The translations under genes were made by a program, and so were the position numbers. From positions 310,001 to 374,000 of the forward strand of contig SJRY01000050.1 of assembly GCA_011319805.1 (NCBI GenBank): a stretch of 64,000 nt of DNA, given 5' to 3'. Shown in pieces: positions 36,601 to 44,293 of this stretch. The stretch comes from Macrocybe gigantea (lineage: Eukaryota; Basidiomycota; Agaricomycetes; Agaricales; Callistosporiaceae). The notes beneath the pieces are model-generated. The model was not told where the DNA came from. It was given only the letters and a program-made list of their open reading frames with translations, and searched no databases. How positions within the stretch are numbered: position 1 is the first letter of the stretch; every line of letters starts with the position of its first letter.

Positions 36601-37225
36601 GACAGCAGAAGGGAACAATCCCGCAGCAAAGAACTTCGTCGAAAAAATGAACCAAATGCGGAAAGAAGCAAATGCTGCGCTGCAGTATGCGCAAACACGG
36701 GCCAAAGACAATTACGATGCGAGACGAAAACCAGCCCGTGAATACAAGAAAGGAGATGGAGTATGGCTCGAAGCCACCAATATCACAGTCAACAGACCAT
36801 CAAAGAAGTTATCGGCACTCCGATACGGACCGTTCAAGGTGATCGAAAAGAAAGGCGCCTCAGCATATCGCCTAGAACTCCCAGCATCATGGCAGCTGAT
36901 ACACCCTGTGTTCAATGAAACACTACTCACACCCTATAAAGGACCCCGTTTCAAGATACAAGAACGACCATCGCCGCCACCGCCTGAAATCATAAATGAT
37001 GAAGAAGAGTATGAGGTAGAAGAAATTCTAAAAAGAAAGAAACAAGGAAGAGGAACTCTATTCCTGGTCAAATGGAAAGGGTACGGGCACGAGGAAAACA
37101 CATGGATCAAAGAGAAGGAACTGGGGAATGCACAGCAAGCTCTGGACTGTTTCCTAAAAAAGACTACGAACCAGGATAAAAGGACCATGACAAGAGGAAA
37201 GAAGACCAAAAATCGCACATCATGA
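33570..37225 (+). pseudogene. Copy A pol: protease, RT, RNase H, integrase, chromodomain
   Basis: Aspartic protease (EVDSGADRTCINT near 33807, then LLGHDWLVYHNP). Reverse transcriptase with FPLPRISELLDVL and the catalytic YMDD (about 34770). RNase H (ETDASGYAIGAVLSQQ). Integrase with zinc domain (HHDTPIGGHSG, CETCQRNK), core motifs DLIGPLP, DRGPQF and HQETEAFL. Last comes a chromodomain (EYEVEEILKRKKQG, FLVKWKGYG, ENTWIKEKEL). Breaks: TGA 34071; a frame break near 34199-34203, where copy B has five C and copy A four; TGA 35039, 35513, 35558; TAG 36278; TGA 36338. The frame ends at TGA 37223-37225, overlapping the ATG of the next ORF. Confidence 0.9.
33576..33582 (+). promoter_or_regulatory. 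Candidate -1 ribosomal frameshift site (gag to pol)
   Basis: G GGT TTT in the ORF3 frame has the X XXY YYZ form. Slipping back one base leads into the open protease frame. GGGTC at 33589-33593 could pair with GACCC at 33616-33620 as a weak downstream stem. A single lost base in the G/T runs would give the same picture. Confidence 0.45.
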
Positions 37226-37620
37226 CCACCAACGCCCCCATCAGCATCGACAGCAGCGAGGACAGCCGCGCACCTACCCCCAACCGCCCAAGCGACCTCG
37301 AGAATCTGGCAAGGATTCTCAACGCTAGCGACTACATGGATCCCCTCGCCATCACACTCGGTGCATATCTGCGCTATGTTATGACCGTCCGCACACACCT
37401 TTGGACTGGGCGAACCCCTGATGGGACCGGTCCCACAGCAGCTGAACGCATCGCGCTTCACGAAGCAATGGAGATGCTTCGCACAGAGAACCGACGACTT
37501 AAACTCCTCGCCACCACGCTCCACCACATCCGCTCCTATAATGAAGAGCTCATTCATACATGGGCCCCACGTGCCGCAACTGCCTGGGAGACCAACAATG
37601 GGTGGGGACAGCTGGACTAG
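37222..37620 (+). CDS. Copy A ORF4: extra 132-residue protein downstream of pol
   Basis: Starts MTTNAPISIDSSEDSRAPTP, has a middle part DYMDPLAITLGAYLRYVMTV, a helical stretch AAERIALHEAMEMLRTENRR likely to form a coiled coil, and ends ATAWETNNGWGQLD. Its ATG overlaps the pol stop as ATGA. The same ORF, same length and ends, is open in copy B (41655-42053), with about a dozen amino-acid differences by eye. I know of no named domain. Position 3' of integrase resembles extra ORFs of some plant and fungal elements, but homology is not claimed. It may be a regulatory or Gag-binding accessory protein. Confidence 0.6.
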   Translation: MTTNAPISIDSSEDSRAPTPNRPSDLENLARILNASDYMDPLAITLGAYLRYVMTVRTHLWTGRTPDGTGPTAAERIALHEAMEMLRTENRRLKLLATTLHHIRSYNEELIHTWAPRAATAWETNNGWGQLD

Positions 37621-37626
37621 GGTCTT

Positions 37627-37642
37627 TTCGCGAGGACGCGAA
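37627..37642 (+). other. Perfect 6-bp hairpin before the polypurine tract, copy A
   Basis: TTCGCG-AGGA-CGCGAA, between the ORF4 stop and the LTR. An identical hairpin lies at 42059-42074 in copy B. Confidence 0.6.
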
Positions 37643-37645
37643 TCT

Positions 37646-37658
37646 AAAGAGAGGGTGA
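37646..37658 (+). other. Polypurine tract, copy A
   Basis: AAAGAGAGGGTGA directly before the 3' LTR, the expected primer site for plus-strand DNA synthesis. Copy B has ACAGAGAGGGTGA at 42078-42090. Confidence 0.65.
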
Positions 37659-37978
37659 TGTTACAGATGCCGCCCAAAGGACTATTCAATTTCTTATCTT
37701 ATCTTTCCCCCATCCCTTATCCTCCCCATCACACTGCGCAGTGCACAGCCATCGAGTCATTCCACTTTCCTAGTCACTCCGAATCATCTCTTCCTTAGTC
37801 TTACTCATCTGCAGTCCACAGCATTTGCGCAGTCCGTGGTCCGTGCTCGAGTACTGTAACGTATATAAGGACTCCCAGATGTACCAGTAGCACTAGGCTT
37901 AATATTCCATTTGCCATCGTCTTAAACCACTCTCGCACTTAGTCTGCCCGAGTCCTTTAAGATTCGTCTAGCCTAACA
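37659..37978 (+). repeat. LTR 2 (3' LTR of copy A)
   Basis: 320 bp, TGTTACAGA..GCCTAACA, TATA box and AGGCTTAATAT conserved. By eye the most diverged of the four LTRs. It is followed without gap by internal sequence of copy B, starting GACAC. Confidence 0.9.
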
Positions 37979-40900
37979 GACACGACGAATCAAGAAGATT
38001 CCCATCATAAATGCAGATGGATCACCCAACTGCCAGAAAACAGCAGACCGAGTAGCGGAGGTCCACATTGACATTAAAGGACACAAGGAGCACATGGAAG
38101 CCATCGTACTCGACATCGGAAAAACCAACATGCTACTAGGACATGACTGGCTTGTCTACCACAACCCAACAATCAAATGGAGGACAGGAGAAGTTGTCTT
38201 CGACAGATGCCCTAAAACGTGCAAAATAAACCACCAGACGATTAAGATACAGAAGGTGGCTGAATCAGCGAAAACCACAGCCAGTGACAAGACAGGAACC
38301 CAGATACCCCCATATCTGATCAGATTCAAACACCTCTTCAAGGAGAAGAACTTTGATCACTTACCAGACCACAAAGAATGGGACCATGAAATAAACTTAA
38401 CGAAGGATGCACCCAAAATGATACCGAGCAAGGTTTATCCGATGACACAAAAAGAACTAGAGGAACTAGATGCCTTCGTCGAAGAAGGATTATGAACAGG
38501 AAAAATACACCCATCGAAATCGCCTTATGCAGCACCCTGCTTCTTTTGCAACAAGAAGGATGGAAGCAAACGACTCATCCAAGACTACCGAGAGATAAAC
38601 AAATATATAGTCAAGGACAAGTTCCCACTACCATGCATCAGCGAGCTCCTTGACATATTACAAGGAGCAAAATACTTTAGCAAGATCGATATTATCTGGG
38701 GATACAATAACGTGCGCATCCGGAAAGAGGACGAATGGAAGGCAGCCTTCCTAACAGCAAGAGGACTCTTCAAACTGACAGTCATGTATTTTGGGCAGTG
38801 CAACGCACCAGGCACTTTTAGCCGAATGATGGCGAGCCTCTTCCAAGACCAAATATGAAGAAGAGTGTGCATAATCTATATGGATGACATCATAATCATC
38901 GGACGAACACGAGAGGAACTCCAAAAAAACACGATAGAAGTCATGGAAATACTGAACAAGAATGACCTGTTCATCAAAGGACCGAAATGCATCTGGGAAT
39001 CATCAAAAGTCCCAGTACTAGGATACATCGTAGGAGAAGGGAAGGTAGAAATGGAACCAGAAAAGATCACAGCCGTACAATCCTGGCCAACCCCAAAGAC
39101 GAAGAAAGAACTACAAAAGTTCTTGGGATTCACGAACTTTTACCGATGATTCATCAAGGGATATGCAAAGGTCGCTAAACCCCTGACGGAGTTGACTGAA
39201 AACAAAGCATTCCAGTGGACAGACAAGCAACAGGACGCTTTCAAAGAACTGATCTGACATATAACCTCAGCACCCATTCTAGCACTACCACAGACAGAAG
39301 GAAAATTCCGAGTCGAAACGGACGCCTCAGGATATGCCATTGGAGCGGTACTATCACAACAGCAGAAAGGACTATGGCATCCGATCGCATTCATTTCGAG
39401 ATGCATGACCCCAGCAGAACAAAACTACGAAATCTACGACAAGGAACTTCTTGCGATAATGGTCGCACTAAAGACATGGAGACAATACCTCCTCGAAGCT
39501 CGAGAGAAGTTCGAAATATTGACGGATCACAAAAACCTATCATACTTCCGGAAGCCACAGCGACTCAATTCGAGACAGATTGGCTGGTACCTGAAATTAC
39601 AGGAATATAACTATGAACTACGACACGTACCAGGAAAGGTGAATGGAAAAGCGGATGTCCTGTCACGGATGGCAGGATATGAAGAAAACCTAGCAGAGAA
39701 GGATGACATACAAATGATCAAAGAAGCAGCATTCATTCGACATCTGGAAGAGAATAATGAATGAGACTTCGAATTTATGATGTTCGAGGATGAACACCCA
39801 CGGAAAGGAGAAGCAGAAAATAACGAAACAATACAAACAAGAGGAATCACGATGATCGAATCCTCAAGGATAGAACAAATTCGACAATGCACATGAAGGG
39901 AGACAATCGTAATAACAGGACTGAAGGAAAAACCACACTGGTTCACAGAAGACGACCACATCGTATATGTAGGAGGAAAAATCTACGTTCCTCCAGACAA
40001 CAAACTGAAGGAAAACATTATGTTTGAACACCACGACACACCCATCGGAGGACACCCAGGGCAATACTGCATGCACGAGCTCATAAGCCGCACCTATTGG
40101 TGGCCATCAATGCTAACAGACATCAAGAAGTATGTCAATGGATGCGAAACATGTCAGCGAAACAAAATCATCCGACAAAAGAAACACGCACCCCTGCACC
40201 CGCACGAAGTCCCACAGCAACCATGGGAAGATATTGGAATAGATCTCATAGGACCGCTACCCAGCTCGAATGGCTTTAATGCCATCGCCGCAGTCACAGA
40301 CCGCCTGACCAAGATGATCCACCTAGTTCCCACAAAGACCGAACTCACAGCAGAAGGTCTCGCACGACTATACCAAGACAATGTGTAGCGGCTTCATGGA
40401 ATCCCACGAAAGATCATCAGTGATCGAGGACCCCAGTTCGCAGCACGATTCATGACAGCACTTCTAAAATTACTCGGAACAAAGCAAAATCTATCAACGG
40501 CCTATCACCCACAGACAGATGGACAGGCGGAGCGATCCCACCAAGAAACAGAAGCCTTCCTCAGAAGCTTCACAAACAACTTACAAGATGATTGGGCAGA
40601 ATGGATAGCAATCGCAGAGTACCAATACAATGACAAAGCACACCAGGGAATGAAGGAGACACCATTCTACCTCAACTATGGAATGCACCCCTGGAAAGGA
40701 GAGCCACAGACAACAGAAGGGAATAACCCCGCAGCAAAAGACTTCGTCAAAAGAATGAACCAAATACGAAAGGAAGCAAATGCTGCACTGCAATATGCAC
40801 AAACACGAGCCAAAGACAATTACGATGCGAGACGAAAACCCGCCCGTGAATACAAGAAAGGGGATAGAGTATGGCTAGAAGCCACCAATATCACAGTCAA

Positions 40901-41658
40901 TCAACCATCAAAGAAGTTATCAGCACTCCGATACGGACCGTTCAAGGTGGTTGAAAAGAAAGGAGCCTCGGCATATTGCCTGGAACTCCCAGCATCATGG
41001 CAGCTGATACACTCTGTATTCAATGAAACACTGCTCATGCCTTACAAAGGACCCCGTTTCAAGATACAAGAGCGACCATCACCACCACCCCCCGAAATCA
41101 TAAATAATGAAGAAGAGTATGAGATAGAAGAGATCCTAAAAAGGAAGAAACAAGGGAGGGGGACACTATTCCTGGTCAAATGGAAAGGATACTGTTAGGC
41201 TAGACGAATCTCAGAAGGACTCGGGCAGACTAAGTGCAAGAGTGGTCTTGAGATGATGGCAAAAGGAATATTAAGCCTAGCGCTACTGGTACATCTGGGA
41301 GTCCTTATATACATTACAGTACTCGAGCACGGACCATGGGCTGTGCAATGCTGTGGACTGCAGATGAGTAAGACTGGAAGGAGATGACTCAGAATGACTA
41401 GGGAAGTGGGATGACTCGATGGCTGCGTGCTGTGCAGCATGACAGGGGAGATAAGGGATGTGGGAAAGATAAGATAGGAAAATGAATGGTCCTTTGGACG
41501 ATGTCTGTAACAGATACGGACACGAAGAGAACACATGGATCAAAGAGAAGGAACTGGGGAATGCACAGCAAGCTCTAGACCACTTCCTAAAGAAGACTGC
41601 AAACTAGGATAAAAGGATCATAACAAGAGGGAAGAAGACCAAAAATCGCACTTCATGA
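37979..41658 (+). pseudogene. Copy B pol, 5'-truncated, broken by stops and a solo LTR
   Basis: Begins after the protease active site (MEAIVLDIGKTNMLLGHDWL) and runs on in one frame through RT (YMDD at about 38880), RNase H, integrase and into the chromodomain. Stops are TGA 38493, 38856, 39147, 39255, 39762, 39894, TAG 40386 and TAG near 41606. At several of these copy A has CGA. The solo LTR (41193-41512) splits KWKGY from GHEENTW. Unlike copy A, protease and RT are in one frame here, which shows the original arrangement. It ends at TGA 41656-41658, overlapping the ORF4 start. Confidence 0.88.
41193..41512 (-). repeat. Solo LTR (LTR 3), inverted, inside copy B
   Basis: 320 bp of the same LTR family on the minus strand, flanked by GATAC on both sides (41188-41192 and 41513-41517), a perfect 5-bp target duplication. 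It is left over after recombination between the two LTRs of a full insertion. By eye close to LTR 4. Confidence 0.92.
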
Positions 41659-42053
41659 CCACCAACTCCCCCATCAGCATCGACAGCAGCGAGGACAGCC
41701 GCGCACCTACCCCCAACTGCCCAAGTGACCTCAAGAATCTGGCAAGGATTCTCAATGCTAGTGACTACATGGACCCCCTCGCCATCACACTTGGCGCATA
41801 TATGCACTATGTTATGACCGTCCGCACACACCTCTGGACTGGGCGAACCCCTGATGGGACCGGCCCCACTGCAGCTGAACGCATTGCACTTTGCGAGGCG
41901 ATGGAAATGCTTCGCACAGAAAACCAGCAACTTAAACTCCTCGCCACTACACTCCATCATATCCGCACCTATAATGAAGAGCTCATTCATACATGGGCCC
42001 CGCACGCTGCGACTGCCTGGGAGACCAATACTGGGTGGGGACAGCTGGATTAA
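41655..42053 (+). CDS. Copy B ORF4: extra 132-residue protein downstream of pol
   Basis: Counterpart of 37222-37620, same length, no stop or frame break, and the same ATGA overlap with the pol stop. It starts MTTNSPISIDSSEDSRAPTP and ends ATAWETNTGWGQLD. Most codon differences from copy A are in third positions, suggesting that the ORF was under protein-level constraint while the elements were active. Function unknown. Confidence 0.6.
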   Translation: MTTNSPISIDSSEDSRAPTPNCPSDLKNLARILNASDYMDPLAITLGAYMHYVMTVRTHLWTGRTPDGTGPTAAERIALCEAMEMLRTENQQLKLLATTLHHIRTYNEELIHTWAPHAATAWETNTGWGQLD

Positions 42054-42058
42054 GGTTT

Positions 42059-42074
42059 TTCGCGAGGACGCGAA
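42059..42074 (+). other. Perfect 6-bp hairpin before the polypurine tract, copy B
   Basis: TTCGCG-AGGA-CGCGAA, identical to 37627-37642 although the flanking bases differ. Confidence 0.6.
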
Positions 42075-42090
42075 TCTACAGAGAGGGTGA

Positions 42091-42410
42091 TGTTACAGAC
42101 ATCGCCCAAAGGACCATTCATTTTCTTATCTTATCTTTCCCACATCCCTTATCTCCCCCGTTATGCTGCGCAGCGCGCAGCCATCGAGTCATCCCACTTC
42201 CCTAGTCATTCTGAGTCATCTCCTTCCAGTCTTACTCATCTGCAGTCCACAGCATTGCACAGCCCATGGTCCGTGCTCGAGTACTGTAATGTATATAAGG
42301 ACTCCCAGATGTACCAGTAGTGCTAGGCTTAATATTCCTTTTGCCATCATCTCAAGACCACTCTCGCACTTAGTCTGCCCGAGTCCTTCTGAGATTCATC
42401 TAGCCTAACA
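42091..42410 (+). repeat. LTR 4 (3' LTR of copy B)
   Basis: 320 bp, TGTTACAGA..GCCTAACA. The right flank CTTGC does not match the left flank of LTR 1 (TCGGC), so no outer target duplication is seen. Confidence 0.92.
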
Positions 42411-42412
42411 CT

Positions 42413-42655
42413 TGCCAACAGCTCGACGGATCGAGCCGTCCGATCCAGTTCACAGATGACGCCACGGCAAAGCAGACGCAATACGTCTGCCGCTGCTGTG
42501 TCAATTGCCGCACGACCGAGGCGCCAGCATGGCGCCACTCCACGCTCAACCTCGGCAAAATTGTCTGCAACAAGTGCGGACTCTATGAGCGGACCTATCG
42601 CTGTCCTCGCCTGCTTTGCCTCGATAGGTTCCGCACCACCAAAAACACCTTGTAG
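42413..42655 (+). pseudogene. GATA-type zinc finger, 5'-truncated remnant
   Basis: Open frame directly after LTR 4, containing CVNCRTTEAPAWRHSTLNLG then KIVCNKCGLYERTYRCPRL, the C-x2-C..W..C-N-x-C-G-L layout of a fungal GATA zinc finger (DNA-binding, GATA sites). It ends ..RTTKNTL at TAG 42653-42655. The part upstream is missing or displaced by the retroelement. The left flank of LTR 1 could not be shown to be its other half. It may be a gene that was hit or cargo of an older transposon. Confidence 0.65.
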
Positions 42656-42799
42656 ACAGCCTTTTTTTTTTTTCTTGTGCCTGTATACTTGAGCAATAAA
42701 ATCAACTTTCTTGCTAAATGAATATCTGAGTGATTCAGAACATATTATTTGTCATTCATTGAAGAAAGCTAATGAACAAAGACATTATGGATACCAGAC

Positions 42800-43085
42800 A
42801 ACATGGATTACAATGCATGCTTGATATTATTATAAACACAATCATGTATTACATTGCATACTGGCAGACAAAATTGTATGCTGAAAATAAAATTGTAGCA
42901 AAATTGTATTACAATGTAAGGTGGTCATTAAAATTGCATAACATTGTAATCTCAGATTATAATTGTAGCCCACCAAATAAAATTGTATTACATTGTAAGA
43001 TGACTACTATAATGCTATACAACTTGTATTCTAATACATGACTATACAAATTTGTCCGAATTATACATTGTTTACAATGTCAAAC
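42800..43085. repeat. AT-rich repeats, right flank of transposon block (inverted relative to left)
   Basis: Repeated AAAATTGTATTACAATGTAA-like words. AAAATTGCATAACATTGTA (42930-42948) matches the reverse complement of TACAATGTTATCCAATTTT (31018-31036) at 18 of 19 positions. Confidence 0.65.
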
Positions 43086-43102
43086 AATGTTATGGACTTT
43101 TT

Positions 43103-43122
43103 GCTGATGCCGATGCATCAGC
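43103..43122. repeat. 8-bp perfect hairpin
   Basis: GCTGATGC-CGAT-GCATCAGC just outside the right AT-rich repeats. It could be a structural end of an old mobile element, as in Helitron-like 3' ends, but no typical terminal bases follow. Confidence 0.35.
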
Positions 43123-43299
43123 ACCTCTCCATATATTGCTTACTGTCATATTCCGAGGATCAGCACCTCCAGCTCACGATAACAATGACTGGGTGTGTTT
43201 GGATACTACGGCTTGGCGGCAGAACATCATCAATGCACAGTAATTACCATCGTTACTGATTCATTCTGTGAGTGTACACCTTCTTGTCTTGCAATTATA

Positions 43300-43740
43300 C
43301 TGCGTAACATCGCGCAGAACTGTGATGGAGCTCCGCCAGCCGCGAGCAGATACGCAAGTTTCGATTTTTCGTCAGTGCAGGACCTTCCAGCTGTCTGCTG
43401 TGGTCAGATGTGAGATCTCGCAGGCGCTTGTCGCGCCCTAAAATCGGCACGACGGTCATTTCCAAATGCCACATTGAACGCGCGACAATCAGTGGCACGT
43501 TCAAAGACAAATCAAAGACACAAGACGGACCAATGGGGCTGAGGTCAAGTTGCAATCGGAACGGAGTAACAGGAACACGCCACTTTCTGCCATACATGGT
43601 CTGGAGCAGATGCATTCAACGCGAGGAACCTCCAAGGCGGAGCGCGGTCGTTTCGGTGAGGGTGCGCTTGGCATTTACGGAGGCGATCGGTCCCACATCG
43701 TGCATCATGCATCATCGTTCGATGGACAAATGAATTATAA
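43300..43740 (-). pseudogene. Decayed, internally deleted copy of the acylaminoacyl-peptidase gene
   Basis: Minus-strand reading gives DVGPIASVNAKRTLTETTAL, like the peptidase N-terminus (DVAPVISVTSTLQ), and soon after a block like the end of its propeller: LDLSPI..SMWHLEMTVVPILGR, KRLRDLTSDHSRQLEG, ICSRLAEL. The intact gene has MHSTWRSRTTVVLVSMRDGR, VRDLTPDEDGQLYS and ICSRSSL there (about 28420-28640). Everything between is missing, the start codon is ATT in place of ATG, and the hydrolase domain is absent. Not functional. Confidence 0.75.
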
Positions 43741-44075
43741 CCCTGGGTCATTTTTCAGAAACCGCAGAATGGAAGGGACAAAGAGGAAAGGACAAAAACA
43801 CAGCAGGTACGGTCAGTGCAGAACGAGTCATGTCATATCCACCATCACAGGATATGAATTTGGCACAAGCATCAATCAGTGCTGAGCTAGACGTACATGT
43901 ATAAATCTGGCAGGAATGTTACAGATGCTCATGGGGTTCTGGAGGGTTTATGGTCCACATTCTGAGCCTCGCGAAGGCGACGAATGCCAAATTTTGCTGA
44001 CAGGCGCTGTTCGGATCCTTCTGCAGGAACACAGCGCGAAATATATCACCCTTCTGACGCGTCTCGACATGCCAG
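43741..44075. repeat. Right copy of the duplicated peptidase 5' flank
   Basis: Continues the match to the region upstream of the intact peptidase (29797-30150). It directly precedes the 3' flank of the ATP synthase gamma gene. Confidence 0.6.
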
Positions 44076-44293
44076 TTGTCTGAAAGGAAGGAATTCGTGC
44101 AGACAGGGGCCACGATGGAAGACGTCAGCTTCCGACCCCGAAATGCCCGTTCAAAAGTTTAGATGTCCAAAGGGAGTGCACCAACACTGAAAGGGACTAC
44201 GACAACGGACAAGATGCGCGATGATGACCGTATATTGCAGTGAAGGAATGACAGTATCTACTGAATATTGGCTCCCGAAATATTCTATTTGCT

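Larger units (their letters stand above)
31459..37978 (+). mobile_element. Ty3/gypsy chromovirus-type LTR retrotransposon, copy A (full length, decayed)
   Basis: A 6520-bp element with 320-bp LTRs starting TGTTACAGA and ending GCCTAACA. Order: LTR, self-priming-type primer site, gag in several ORFs, protease, reverse transcriptase, RNase H, integrase with chromodomain, a 132-codon extra ORF, a hairpin, a polypurine tract, LTR. The order RT-RH-IN and the chromodomain place it among chromoviruses. The primer site suggests the Tf1/sushi group. Stops and a frame break in pol show this copy cannot make full-length protein unless the breaks are sequence errors. No clear target duplication: the left flank is TCGGC and copy B continues directly on the right with GACAC. 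Confidence 0.92.
37979..42410 (+). mobile_element. Ty3/gypsy LTR retrotransposon, copy B (5' part missing)
   Basis: Same family as copy A. It begins at the point matching 33872 of copy A, so the 5' LTR side, gag and the protease active site are absent. It keeps the rest of pol, ORF4, hairpin, polypurine tract and 3' LTR. A solo LTR is inserted in its chromodomain. Confidence 0.9.

Noticed and set aside
36934..37689. 251-codon minus-strand ORF
   Set aside because: Antisense shadow of the copy A chromodomain and ORF4; the plus-strand reading is the recognised one.
31454..42415. Outer target duplication for the LTR array
   Set aside because: Left flank TCGGC and right flank CTTGC differ at three of five bases.
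43103..43122. Helitron 3' end
   Set aside because: The hairpin is present, but the usual CTRR terminal bases and a matching 5' end were not found.
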